A DNA stretch of 64,000 bases from Hybos culiciformis (taxonomy: Eukaryota; Arthropoda; Insecta; Diptera; Hybotidae): assembly GCA_964007475.1 (NCBI GenBank), contig OZ023273.1, forward strand, positions 1,612,001 to 1,676,000. Direction: 5' to 3'. Position numbers and translations under genes: made by a program. The notes under the pieces were generated by a model that was not told the origin of the DNA, ran no database searches, and saw only the letters and a list, made by a program, of their open reading frames with translations. This document shows positions 47,226-59,559 of this stretch, piece after piece (within the stretch, counting starts at the first letter, position 1; every line of letters starts with the position of its first letter).

Positions 47226-49531
47226 TTTTTATTATTTTTGTGTTAATCGTTGATAAGTGATTTATTAATGAGATTCTAAAGCTCGGAAACTATCTGCTTA
47301 ATCAATTTCAGGGAATGTTTTTAATTTAAAAAAAAGTTAAAATTTTTGTCAATTCTAAGCATTTTGCATTTTTTTACATGTAATTTTATAATTAAACAAT
47401 TTTTGCAAATACATTCTTAAATAATAGTTTAATCCGCATTTTTATTTTGATTCGTTTTTGCATAGTTCTTTTCTTATTATTTATTAGTTTATTTAGTAAA
47501 ATTTACGAATTATATAATGTTAACATTTTGTCGAGCATTTTGTTTTAAATTACATTAACTATTATCCCTGTTACTATTATTTGAATTTCTCAAATAATGT
47601 TGTACCAAAAACCAGCTGAATACTTAGGTATTTTGAAAATGAACCATGTTTTATTTTTTCCACCATTCTATTGAATCTTCTGATTAATACTCAAGCCACC
47701 TTAACGCATCTAAAACATATATTGCCCTTAATAAATATTGTTCAATTTAGTATACACCTTTACTTTATCTACAATGTTGTATGAATTGACGAACAATATT
47801 CAAAAGGTTTCACTACTAAAACTCACTTTTCCTCTTTTATATGTACATATTATATATGATACTTTTTTTCGTAAGAAAATTATTAAAAATAATATTACAT
47901 TATGGAATATTATAAACTTATAAGTTACTCACATTCATCATATTATTGCACTAACGAATTTTTTAAGATAAATCAAGATACTTGGATTTTTATATTTTGG
48001 TTTGCGACCTAACCCAGAAGGAGCTTATGACATATTTAAGCGGTAAAGAAATATTTTATATTATGAAATTATTTATATTATGTAATATAATATTACTAAC
48101 GAAAAAGGATGCGAATTCTAAAGTAACAGGTTCAAGAGTTACGATTGTTTTCAACATAATTATATATTAATAAAGTTTCAAATACATTTTCTATCCAGGA
48201 ATAATTAAATCTAAACAATTATTTTTTTTTTGTCTATCTAAGTTATAAAAATATTTTATTGAAATATTTTAATATTATCGTACATTATATTATTTCATAG
48301 CTTATTATTTTAACAACTATTTCTTACTTCTAGTTAAATTAATTATAAATATTTTTTCCAGTAATAATTTTTGTTTGGAATTTTAGAATTACTTAGAATT
48401 AAACAAACGTACCAATATTCAATCATTTCATATTAATTATTAAAGATAGAAAATATGAAAAATATAACAAAATACATTTGATGAATAATTCTAATTTCAG
48501 TTTCGTCCAAAATATTAATTAAATATTAATAAATTTACAAAATGAGATTATAAAAAAATTCCAAAGCAAACATTTTTTTGAAAATTTATTTTCAACAGAA
48601 AATACGTACCTACTTATTAAAAAAATAATCACGTTTAATTTTATAACCCATAATTTTAAATAAAACACTATCTACACACTTACTTTTTTTTTTATGCCAA
48701 GTATTACATGATCCTCATGTAAGCACTTACAAATAGGTTTGTCATTAAAACCAATCAAACATTTTTTTACGTAATATATTCTCGTGTTGGCGGATCCTTA
48801 TAAGACATAGGCTTTAAACTTGAAGATGTAATACAAATTTTTTATAAATAATAAAATATTTTTCGGGAAAAAATGACATATTGATTAGTTTAAAAATTCT
48901 TAACGATGAAACATTTTATAAGTTTCGGGAAAAAGGATTAAATAATTTAACTATTTTTAAGTTTAGATTTTTTACCTCAAAAAGAAGACTATTGAAATAT
49001 TACTTATTTATTAATACATTCAAGATTCAATCTTTTTATGAATATAATAGGTATCAAATTAAAAACTTAAACTAATGTTTAGGATCTTTATAGCCATTTG
49101 ACGAAAAATTTTCCTTGGATCAATAAAAACAAATATTGCGTTAAAGAAATAATATTAAAACTATTTTCTGTTTAAGACATAAATTTCGGAGTAAAGATAT
49201 CAGTAAATAATATTGAAAAAAATATTGATCAAGGTAAAAATAAAGTTAATAATTGAAAACATTATTTACTAAATATTAATTTTATACATATTTTTTTATT
49301 ATTATTAAAAAAAAATAATATGGTTTTATATAAGGAAATATTTCATGTTTGTGATCAGCATGTGGAAAAAATACAAATAAAAAATCAAAAAATATTACAA
49401 TAAGCAATATTACAATATCACATTACTTACACAAATCATTCCCCTAAAGAAAATGAAAATTTAATGTTTCGAGATTTCTATGGTCAATTTTAATACAGAT
49501 TATTGTATAAATTGTATTAGAGAAGAAAAAA
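47226..49531. other. POLI 3' flank and gene-poor region
   Basis: AT-rich, with scattered short open frames (47738, 47982, 48881) that have no recognisable domains. No gene is supported. Confidence 0.5.
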
Positions 49532-49762
49532 CTAAAACCTTAAGGCCTTTTTTAGGCTTCTTCTGTGAGAACTGAAACAAGGGTTAAATATGTAAGTCTC
49601 TAACATGTTTACGAAATCGAGAATATTGAAATTAAGCAGATCAATCGTACTAACCGTATCAAACTCGTCATGGATCGAACTCCAAGACGTTGAAACAAAG
49701 CTGATGAAAATCAATATTTTAATAGTCGTAAACAATTTAAAATATGCATTTGGTGCTGCCAT
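49532..49762 (-). CDS. Putative small secreted or signal-anchored protein, unidentified
   Basis: A 76-residue open frame, MAAPNAYFKLFTTIKILIFI..., has a hydrophobic stretch at about residues 12-27 ending in SFVSTSWS, which resembles a signal peptide. A Leu/Asp/Asn-rich mature part follows with one Cys, and a basic end (SSHRRSLKKALRF). The GC content is higher than in the flanks. The frame stays open upstream to about 49969 without a better start. No family was recognised. It may be the first exon of a longer gene or a non-functional remnant; it lies just downstream of TADA2B on the same strand. Confidence 0.3.
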   Translation of the reverse strand: MAAPNAYFKLFTTIKILIFISFVSTSWSSIHDEFDTVSTIDLLNFNILDFVNMLETYIFNPCFSSHRRSLKKALRF

Positions 49763-50247
49763 TAAATTAAACACGAATAAGAAACATGACTTGAAACTCG
49801 CATGCGGCCTGTAATCTTTGATAAATTTTACCTCTATTGGATGTTTTTTGATACTGTAAAAAAAATCTATTTTTGTTTTCGGCTCTGAGCTTAATGTTCG
49901 CGAACAAATCAACATCAGCAAGACTTTCTCTCCAGTTGGAGCAAAATTGACTTGAACATTGATATTCAAACATTGACCTAATAGACACAGACAATTTAGA
50001 CTCTACAGGGTTAAGAAAGTCAATATTTACGTTTAAGTGGTAAAGAGCGAAGAGTTTGCGATAGAATGTTATGTTAATATTTGCAGATATGAACCTTAGC
50101 CCAAGAGATTGAAATTTCTACTAAAATATACATCAGAATTCTTTCTTGAATCAAGAACCTGCATTTAAAGAACGATTATTAGATATCATTGATTATATTT
50201 TAAAGTTTCAATTGCATTTTACAATAAAAAAAAAGTGGAAATTATAT
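49763..50247. other. TADA2B 3' flank
   Basis: Relatively GC-richer segment at 49860-50010 open in two minus-strand frames, neither with a recognisable domain. The remainder is AT-rich, probably TADA2B 3' UTR. Confidence 0.4.
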
Positions 50248-53200
50248 CTAGTGACTCAACCATCCGGTTTTAATGAAAAATTTTCGTAAATTCGATTCGA
50301 TTTGAGTTGAATTTGAATTTGTAACGCCACTTAATAGAAATAATTTCAAAGAAATATAACAATTAGGTGCCAAATTTAATGAATTACAGAGTTGAATTTC
50401 ATTCGATGATAGGAGGTTCACGCTTAGATGTTGCAGACTCTGTGATTGTAATTGATTTTGTAATATTTGACTCATTGGTTGCAGTGGCTGATGATGAGGT
50501 AATTGTGGAAGTTGGTTTTCCCCGGCGATTGCGATTGTATTTCCGTTTTGTTGAAAATTTGGATTTAAATTTTGATGTTGCTGTTGTTGATTCATTTTTT
50601 GCAACTGTTGGGATGTCGGCGTCATCGCTATTAATTGGTTCTTCGATTGACCCGACGATACTTGAATTTCATCCAAGTAATTTTTGCTGCGCAATAATCC
50701 GTCGGAGTAAATCTGGTCTCCGGTGTGGAGCATGTGACTTTGCCCTATGAAACTTAAGCTTCTTCCGCTTCCGTTTTCGCTGAAAAGAATTTTGAAATTT
50801 GATTTTATTATTTCCGTATTTATAACAACTGTGTATTATTTTCAGCGATAAATTAAGGGGATAATAATTTAGTCATTTTGTTTTTAAATCCTTTATATTA
50901 ACTTCAATTCGTTTCCACAAACTTAGAAAGTCAAAATTGACCCACTTCCCGATATCCAATCGAGCTGAAATTTTGCACATCGCTTTGTCGTCGATGACAA
51001 TGGACTTTGACATCGACACATTCACCTTTATGTTCATTTCACAACCGGGTCCGCAAACTTAGAAAGTCGAAATTGACCCACTTCCCGGTATCCAATCGAG
51101 CTGAAATTAAGCACACCGCTTTGTCCTTGATGACAATTCACTTTGGCATCGACACATTCACACTCACACACCTTTATCAATTAAATTCTTTATATCAACT
51201 TCACGGCCGTTTCCACAAACTTAGAAAGTCAAAATTGACCCACTTCCCGGTATCCAATTGAGCTGAAATTTTGCACATTGCTTTGTCGTCGATGACAATG
51301 CACTTTCGACATATTCACACACACACACCTTTATTAATTAAATCCTTAATATTATCTTCATCCCGTTTCCACAAACTTAGAAAGTCAAAATTGACCCACT
51401 TCCCGGTATCCAATCGAGCTGAAATTTTGCACATTGCTTTGTCGTCAATGACAATGCACTTTGGCATCGATACATTCACACCCACACACATCTTTATATT
51501 AATTTCAGCTCCGGGTCCACAAACTTAAAAAGTTAAATTTGACACACTTCCCGGTATCCAATCGAGCTGAAATTTGACACATCGTTTTGTCGTCGATGAC
51601 AATGCACTTTGGCATCACACACTCTTACACACACACCTTTATTAATTAAATTCTTTATTTCAATTTCACGGCCGTTTCCACAAACTTAGAAAGTCAAAAT
51701 TGACCCACTTCCCGGTATCCAATCGAGCTGAAATTTTGCACATCGTTTTGTCGTCGATGACAATACACTTTGGCATCGACACATTCACACACACACACAC
51801 ATATATATATATATGAACTTCAGCACACTTTCCTCAAACTTACAAAGTTAAAAATGACCCACTTCCCGGTATCAAATCGAGCTAAAATTTACTTTGGCAT
51901 CACACACACCTTTATATAAACCTCACCACCTAGTCTGCAAACTTAGTAAGTCAAAATAGACCCAATTTCCGGTATCCAATCGAGCTAAAATTTTACACAT
52001 CACTTTGACGTCGATAACAATATACTTTGGCATCACAGACTCACACACACACACACACACACCTTTATATGAACTTCATATCAATTGCCTCGCATATAAA
52101 GGATTTATATCAAAAACTTTGTTTTTATAGGTTGTGTTTTTTTTAGAATCAGAAATTCCCTTAATATACAAGTACCTATATTCTTAAGCTTCGGATATAA
52201 AAATAATTATAAATTAAAAAAATAGAATGAAAATTTAAATAAAGTTTATTTAATGCGCCATGCAGAACTTCAATCTCCTAGATCTAGATAGACAAATATA
52301 TAAATATGTTTTTTTTATCACTCTTCAAATATTTCAACTTTTTTTTTGTTAAATTTCAAAATTTGTGAGTGATTAAATATGAATATCGTAATTAGGACGT
52401 TCGAAATCCTAACATATTATTATGTAATTAATAAAAAAAAAACTTAACCATTAACTTGTTTAAAATTAAGTCTTTTGCTGAGTACAGTGTAAATAATATA
52501 TCATACGCTAATTATGCCCTTATTATCTGTACTACCATGAAATGAAAAATAATTTAAAATCTTCGCTGCAGAAAGCTCTGTGTATCAAATTTTCTGTCCA
52601 TTCATTGTACGATTTATGTAAATAATTTTACTTAAAATACTAATTATAAAAATTGTTTTCCTTCTAGTTGATTCAAGATAGGAATAAAAGGAAACTCAAA
52701 AATTTAAGAAAACTTATTTTTCTACCGAATTAAAGATTTATTTAATCGCTGATTCGATTTAAAATACCTATATCTATAGTTGTTAAATTTATAACTTTGT
52801 TTTGTTTCAACTAATTGACAGATAATAGCAAGTCCTTTAATAAGGATTTTAAATATACATGTGCACATATATATATCATGTATCTATCTATTCGTATTTT
52901 TAAAATAACCACTTGCTTTTTCGTTTTTACTTTGACCATGTATAAAATAAAATGAAACTGTCCAAAATTTTTCTTAATACTTAGAATATTAAAATTTCGA
53001 AGCATTGAGACCGATAAATACTATTCTTCTAAAAATATAATAAACATGGATCTCTTTCACTTCAATGAGAATAAAATTATTTTCCAATCTAAAAACAAAC
53101 AAAGTCTATAAAATTTTATAAAAAAGGAATAAAACATAAAAATGAGATAGGTTATTTTTAAAAATGTCGAAATTAAAAAAAATAAAAAGAAAAGCTATCA

Positions 53201-56200
53201 TACTTACGTTTTTTTGCTGATGTTGCTGTGCTGCAAGTGCAAGAACGATCCGTGCCTTGAGATTTGATTGTCCTGTCAAACATTGTCTAATACAACCAGT
53301 GATTCTTTGACCATTTGATTCAATTATACACGCAAGCTAAATTTGCATTTTTTTTTTTTTTTTAATTTCAAATAATTTCGTATTGCAGAAAAGGCAAAAA
53401 AATATGTTCTTTGTAAAAGAAAAATTGTATTTACTTAAAAAATTTATTTAAAATTTCAACTTTTCATGTTAAAAAAAAAAAAAACTTTTTTAATGTTTAA
53501 TCGAATATTAACACGTTATGAAACCGGGTTTTTTGTATATTGAAGAGAATAATTAACTATCCGATAAGTTTTCATATACAAAATTTTAATTAATTTTTAA
53601 TTATTCGAAAAATTTAGTGTACATAGCAATTTTTGCCTTTTTGCATAAGCAAATTTTTTTTTGTGTGTATAATTGATATTTTTATTTTCTTTTTTTTTAA
53701 ATTAAAATAAAACTGAATAAAATAAAATGACTTTGAAGTGAATTAAAGCATACGTAATGAAATGAATTTTTTTTTTTTTTTTATTAAGTTATGGATAATA
53801 ATTTTTAAATATATTATCGTCAAAAAATGATAATACATTCTTTGATATAAACTGAAAAACTAAAGTAGTAGGTTTCTTCTTTAACTATCATATATATCTA
53901 CAAACATATTTATTAATAAATTTAACAATTGTTGTTTTTTTTTTTTTGTCTGAAATACGATTACTAAGCTATTTTTATTATATTATGTATTATTTGATTA
54001 GAGTTACATAAATTCAAAAAAAAAAATAGCTCAAAACCTTTTGTAACGTTGTTTAAATAAAGACATTTCTATTAAACAATAAAACCAAATATTATGAGTG
54101 TTTTTTTTTTAAATTAAACATTATATAAGAGGGTAAAATTACTAATTGATTCTAGGGACCATAAATTTTTATTCCAATCAGTAGAAAAAATATATTATCA
54201 ATGGTAATAATATTCGAGTTTATATAAGAAGCAAGAAAAATTGTTGATGTGATTGTTACATAATTTAATTCGACGAATAGCAAATAAAATCTTGCATAAT
54301 ACCACTTTATATATATTACAATGAAGTCATACAGTGTTTATAGATTTATAGAGAATAGAGAAATTACACTGTGGTAGAATATTTTAATACAAATATCATT
54401 ATAATGGACTTTCTTTTAGCTTAGGGATAAATTTTGTATAAGAAAATTCCTAAGTAAAATTAAGATTGATAATCGGGAACTATTATCAAATTTTCTCTCC
54501 ATTAAGGAAAGATGATAAAATTATATAAAAATTCATTTCATCAAACAGTTAAATCGAAATCAATAAAAAAAAAAACACGAAAAGTTGAATAATTAACGGA
54601 TTTAAAATATTACTTAAAAAAAAATCACTTACGGTTCTTCCATGCCCATAAGGACCATTATTTCTATTTTGTGTTAATGCAGCTGTATGCTGTTCAAAAT
54701 GAACACATTCATCTATTTTAGTTAATCCATTCCAGCGATATCGATTTAATTCTGATAATCGTAGCCTTAGCTCACGTTCTCTTTCTATTGAGTTCATAAG
54801 ACGTTCGTATTCATGAGCAGTGTAAAATTGAGCGAAAACTCGAAATCTATCCCTAAAATCACGTTGTTCTTTTGATATCCTTGGTTGTGATGGTAATACA
54901 TTTTTTTGGCGAAAAAAATTCGCAACTAATTGATAATCACGAACAATCCTCTTTCTTCGAGCTCTTTCCCTTAAACGTCTGGTATAAATATCTACTTGAG
55001 CTAGTTTTAACATTAAATCAGTTTCTATTTCATCTGATGCTAAAGTTAATGAAGAAACCAAAGTTTCTGCAGTTAAGTCATATTCTCGTTCGAAACCATC
55101 ACGATTTGGCATATAACCCAATTGTGCCGCTTCCTCAGGCGTAATATCTAATGGTGGTAGCTTTCGAATAATTTCACTACAAAAAAAAAATTTTTTTTTA
55201 ACAAATTCTGTTAGATTTTTTTTTCTTCTTAAACCTGGCTAAAGGTCCCTTATCATCATCCGCATTATGATCAATAAGTTTTGGCTTGAGAGATTGTGCT
55301 GGAGTCCATGTTTGTCTACCAATTGTTCCCATTAAATATTTGCTCATATATTCTTCTTTGGCATCTTCGGCACTCCTAAAAAATTAATTCATTTTTAATT
55401 TGTTTTTGTTTTGTTACTTTTTGCGTTCAGGTTGACGATAGATACAACTTTTTATAGCTACATGATAATGTACGTATTTAACAAAAAATTCATATTTCGT
55501 TACTTAAATCTCTAGTTGAAGTTGATAAACTATTATATTTTTCCAAAATATAATAAATTACCTTGTTTCGATATGTTTACTTATATCCTCCCAATTTCCA
55601 ATTGAAAATTTTTCTATTGCATCCAATAATCTTAGTTCTTCTCGTGCTGACCAAGCGCATTTGCCACGAAATATTGATAAAATTGAGGTACCAGTATCCA
55701 TAAATTGATAGGCATGATTATTTCGATGAGAACCTATTTCCGCACCAGCAGCAAAACACTAAAATAAAAAATATATTGTTTTTTTTTTGTTCTTTAGTGA
55801 ATAAAAAATAATTAACTTACTTGAAGGCATAAATCAAAATTTGGACACTCAGCGCAATGAACTCGAATCCCATTGCACTCTTCTTGGCAATTTGTACAAT
55901 TATATTTTGTAAACAAATCTGTAAAGGGAATATTATATATAATCTTAATTTAATTTTTGTTAAATCCTATTATTAAAGTCTTTGTAAACTTAGATATCTG
56001 ACCACCACCTCGCGGGAGCTGCCTATTTATAACCCGTAGTTCTGGTAGCTAATAACAGGAATATTAAGATATGATATGACACACTGGTTTGGATAGATTT
56101 TTTGATTTGGACGTAGGTACTAATATGTCCATCAACATGTCAAAAATTTATAAATTTGTACTTCATAGTTCATACCAACTTTTTTCCATATAAAATTCAA

Positions 56201-56681
56201 AACAACTTTTAGTATCCAATGCAGCAGTGCGATATGTCATACTTTAAATATGCCTGGTAATAGGTAATTCCAACAGATCTCTTATTTGCAAACAGGTAAC
56301 GGCAGGTACTTCTCCATTAGGTTGGTGGTGAGTCAAGGCATATATTTGAGCAGGGAGAATTAAAAATATAAACTTTTTTTTTTCAATATTGTTTGTTAAT
56401 ATCATAATTTTTAATTTGTTTATTTCTTATTCTTGTTGTAGAGAAAAAAAAAACCGCTTGCACTCTTGCAGTCCAAAAAAATCTCCACCAATAAAAGAAA
56501 ATTATACTTCAAAAGAAAAGAATCTTTTTTTAAACTGCTGAATAAATTTAATAATTTTAATTTGATTCAAATAGTTTAAAAAAGTTGCAAATTTAAAAAA
56601 AACATATTTTTTTTTTATTTTCGAATTTAAAATATTTTAAATTTTTTTAGACAGACAGAAAAAATATTAATTACCAGCCAT
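50248..56681 (-). CDS. TADA2B: Transcriptional adapter 2B (TADA2B/Ada2b), SAGA HAT module
   Basis: Seven coding exons: 56681-56675 (7 bases), 55918-55821, 55758-55562, 55375-55235, 55176-54633, 53272-53208 and 50779-50248. All are in phase, giving 527 residues. A ZZ zinc finger lies near the N-terminus (YNCTNCQEECNGIRVHCAEC, then FDLCLQCFAAG and SHRNNHAYQ). A SANT domain follows (CAWSAREELRLLDAIEKF, GNWEDISKHI). Next is the ADA2 middle region (TPEEAAQLGYMPNRDGFERE, YTRRLRERARRKRIV, ELNRYRWNGLTKIDE). A Gln-rich linker and a C-terminal SWIRM-like domain complete it (EIQLCNSLNLAPNCYISLK, FIKTGWLSH). Ada2b couples Gcn5 to SAGA for H3K9/K14 acetylation. The sixth exon depends on an internal acceptor, TTTGACAG, chosen because it alone keeps the SWIRM frame open; this is the weakest link in the model. 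Confidence 0.88.
50916..52075. repeat. Eight-copy tandem repeat (about 105-163 bp spacing) in TADA2B intron 6
   Basis: Units beginning at AAACTTAGAAAGTC occur at about 50919, 51055, 51218, 51373, 51521, 51682, 51834 and 51938. Each carries CCCACTTCCCGGTATCCAAT, CGAGCTGAAATTTTGCACA and TCGTCGATGACAATGCACTT. The units are separated by (CA)n tracts of variable length, which explain the spacing differences. It is a diverged minisatellite or satellite array within the intron; no coding potential is credible. Confidence 0.92.
52076..53207. other. Remainder of TADA2B intron 6
   Basis: AT-rich intron sequence without other genes or obvious elements. Confidence 0.5.
53273..54632. other. TADA2B intron 5
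   Basis: AT-rich, with long homopolymers. The part next to the downstream exon (53273-53327) is also open in an alternative frame (see findings). No separate gene is seen. Confidence 0.5.
55919..56674. other. TADA2B intron 1
   Basis: The intron follows a 7-base coding part of exon 1 (ATGGCTG|GTAATT). It holds no visible gene or transposon. Confidence 0.55.
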
Positions 56682-56950
56682 TTTTCTATAAACGGAGACT
56701 CAAGAAAATTAAATTATAAAATGACAGCTGATTAATGAAAGTTTTGAAGCCGTTGGCGCTGCCTACTACAACGGTTAATGAGTGAGTCGATAATTGAATG
56801 ACTACAATATTTCCATAGCTTAATCTATTATGCTTGCACAGCAGCTGTAGAAAGCGACATCTACAGCAAACAATAAAACGAAATGATGGTATTAAGAGAT
56901 TATGCTGCTGTTGTTCTTGAGGCACAGCTATTGCTGCTGCTTCAGTTGTT
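56682..56950. other. TADA2B upstream region with GCT/GTT triplets
   Basis: Promoter or 5' UTR side of TADA2B. Imperfect GTT/GCT triplet tracts (CAA/CAG on the minus strand) begin here and resume after the Foldback-like element at 57632-57730, so the element interrupted one triplet-rich tract. Open frames here reflect the triplets. Confidence 0.5.
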
Positions 56951-56959
56951 GATGCTTTT

Positions 56960-57631
56960 GGCGCAGTGAAATAAGGCCGCGGGAAATAAGGCCGCGATAG
57001 GTTTTTTGTTTGAAAAATGAAATAAGGCCGCGAAAAAATCCTCGCGGTCTTATTTCATTTTGAAAAATGAAATAAGACCTCATAAAATTCCTCGCGGCCT
57101 TATTTCGTTTTGAAAAATGAAATAAGACCGCGACAAAAAAAAAAATTAATCGGAGGGCTAATTTCATTTTGAAAAATGAAATAAGGCCGCGAGAATTTTT
57201 TCGCGGCCTTATTTCATTTTGAAAAACGAAATAAGGCCGCGTAATCTTGTGAGGTGAGCACAAATCCCACTGACCAACCGCCCGCCCGCCGCCCTGCTGC
57301 CCCCTGCCCTGTGTGCTCACCTCACAAGATTACGCGGCCTTATTTCGTTTATAAAAATGAAATTAGCCCTCCGAATAATTGTTCTTTTTTGTCGCGGCCT
57401 TATTTCATTTTTCAAAACGAAATAAGGCCGCGAGGAATTTTTTGCGGTCTTATTTCATTTTTCAAAATGAAATAAGACCGCGAGGATTTTTTCGCGGCCT
57501 TATTTCATTTTGAAAAACGAAATAAGGCCGCGAAAAAATCTTCGCGGCCTTATTTCATTTTTCAAAATGAAATAAGACCGCAACAAAAAAACGTCGCGGC
57601 CTTATTTTCTGCGGCCTTATTTCCATCCCCC
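56960..57631. mobile_element. 672-bp Foldback-like element (long palindrome of repeated units, 9-bp target duplication)
   Basis: Both halves (about 56960-57265 and 57308-57631) are built from repeated short units of GAAATAAGGCCGCG and its complement, and each half is the inverted copy of the other. Inner arms TAATCTTGTGAGGTGAGCACA and the complement flank a GC-rich centre at about 57266-57307. The outer flank GATGCTTTT is duplicated exactly (56951-56959 and 57632-57640). Inverted repeats made of tandem subrepeats and a 9-bp duplication are the hallmarks of Foldback (FB/MULE-related) elements. No protein is encoded; the open frames within are palindrome artefacts. Confidence 0.85.
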
Positions 57632-57640
57632 GATGCTTTT

Positions 57641-59480
57641 CTGCTGTTGCCGATGCAACAACTATTGTTGTTGATGTTGCTGTCCTTATTGATGATACTG
57701 TTGGTGCTGCTGCTGTTGTTGTTGATGTTCCTGCTGTCTGAACTGATTGTTGGGCAGAGACTATTTTATATTTTATTCATTACATTGATTACCTACATTA
57801 TTATGTTATTAACAGATTCTTTGGAACATGAAAATAAATGAACTATTTTGGATTTTTTACAATAAAACAGTGATTTTCTGGTTTTATAGTTTTCTATTGT
57901 TCCTAGCTACATACTTTATGGTAAAAACTGAAATCTTCTTTTCTGTCCAACCTTTTATGAGTTTCAAAGGCACTCAATGAGTATTTTTAATAATGATAAC
58001 ATCGAAAGTGATCAAAAATGTAATACGTAAATGAGTTTTATCTTTAAGCTCATGTATAATGTTATTTGTAATTACTCATTATTCCAAAATCATAGTACTT
58101 ATTAAACTTATTATCTATTCATTCAAAAAATTAAACAATTTCAATTCCACTAGGAGCGAGAGCGCTGAACGATCATTATTAGTTTTAGCAACAATCATAG
58201 GATCTAGAACTGCAACATTATAATCAAATTCCGATTTAAGTATGTATATAAATAATATTATAATAAGTAGTATATAACTTACCAAAATAAATAAAGACGA
58301 ATACTGTTCAACTTCACTATCATGACGAAGTTCAATAAGCGAAACGGCCAAGAGTACACCTCCATAAAATATTGAATAAAGTTAGGTAATGGTATTTTCT
58401 AGCTTTCTCCTACGGCTTTATTTCATTTCTTCGCAATATCATCATTTAGGTAGGTACCTTCAAATCAATATCATCATTTAGGCAGATACCTGCAAAGAAA
58501 GATTTATTTTTAAAATAACAGTGCTGCGGTTTTTTTTTTTTACTGTAAAAGTAATTTTGATAAAAAAAGGATATGATAATAATAGTAAGGATTCAATGTG
58601 ATATCAATAATTGCAACACAACGTTAAGGATCTATGAGAATGAATACGGCAAATTTCCTAATAATAGAAAATTACATCTTATTACATTAAAATAATATTT
58701 TTTTTAAATTATAACAACAACAAAAGGTCTACGTAAAATTTTGTGGTTCGGTTTTTATTGATTTTCAATATAGAAAAATATTTGTTGATCCTTAACTCCG
58801 GAAATGCTTCTGATCTAGTTTTTTTTTATGATAATTAATAATTATTGTACTTTAAGGTTTTTTAAGTTAAAATAGTCTTATAATTTTTTTATGTGTTTAT
58901 AGGCTTTTGACCAAATAATTAATTTTGTTTTTAAATAATGATGAAATATATTGAATTTTTCATTGAATTCTTCTGTACTAATTATAACTAAATACTTTTT
59001 TAAGTAACTCAATAGTAATTTTTAGCTCATTTAATTTATTAACAAGAAAAATACTGAACTATGTTGATTTATTTTGATAAGTATTAAGCAATATCTAAAT
59101 TTATAAAGATACTGTCGAATTATTTACACTTTTTAAGTATGAAAACCTCTTTTAAAAAAAAACGTTTTTGCAAACCCTCTGTCTTTTAGAAGAACACAAA
59201 TATTATTTGCAGAATCACAAAAATACAAATAGTTGTAATTGTTGTAATAAAATTGTAATTGATTGGCGGAAGAAATCTAAGCCAAACAAGATAATTATGA
59301 TTATATCTTATATCTTCTTACGTACAATTTTTTTTTTTACCATGATTGGTGTGAATGTGAAATTCAAAAAAAACCATCTAATCTCTAATGTATATTAAAG
59401 GAAGACGTTATCAAATATTATCACAACACAATTAATCATTTTTAAATTATAAAAAAAAAAACTAATTATCAAATCACCAC
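57641..59480. other. Gene-poor region with a possible degenerate coding segment
   Basis: AT-rich. On the minus strand near 58284-58375 an open segment reads IFYGGVLLAVSLIELRHDSE, then VEQYSSLFIL, and ends at a GTAAGT donor; an acceptor-like GTTGCAG follows at about 58216. I do not recognise it and cannot complete a gene from it. Confidence 0.35.
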
Positions 59481-59559
59481 CGACCGATTCAGGAAGCTAG
59501 TTGATGATATATCAAAGTTCTCGTGATCATGTCTGATGCTAATGCTATCGATGCGATTT

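Noticed and set aside
50248..50256. Possibility that the SWIRM-containing frame is a separate gene from the ADA2 core
   Set aside because: Phase continuity through 53272-53208 and the known ADA2 order ZZ-SANT-ADA-SWIRM favour one gene.
50367..50750. 127-codon plus-strand frame antisense to the last TADA2B exon
   Set aside because: It is the antisense of the Gln-rich linker and SWIRM-like domain, which are clearly coding on the minus strand. No domain is recognisable on the plus strand.
51007..51528. Open frames within the intronic array
   Set aside because: They repeat the same peptide because the array units are read repeatedly. The array lies inside a TADA2B intron and its spacing is not a multiple of three.
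56928..57475. Open frames of 130 and 73 codons around the palindrome
   Set aside because: They mirror each other and translate the same GAAATAAGGCCGCG units in opposite directions. They are artefacts of the Foldback-like element.
57647..57841. Leu-rich 64-codon frame after the Foldback-like element
   Set aside because: It translates GTT/GCT/CTG triplet tracts, and no conserved features are present.
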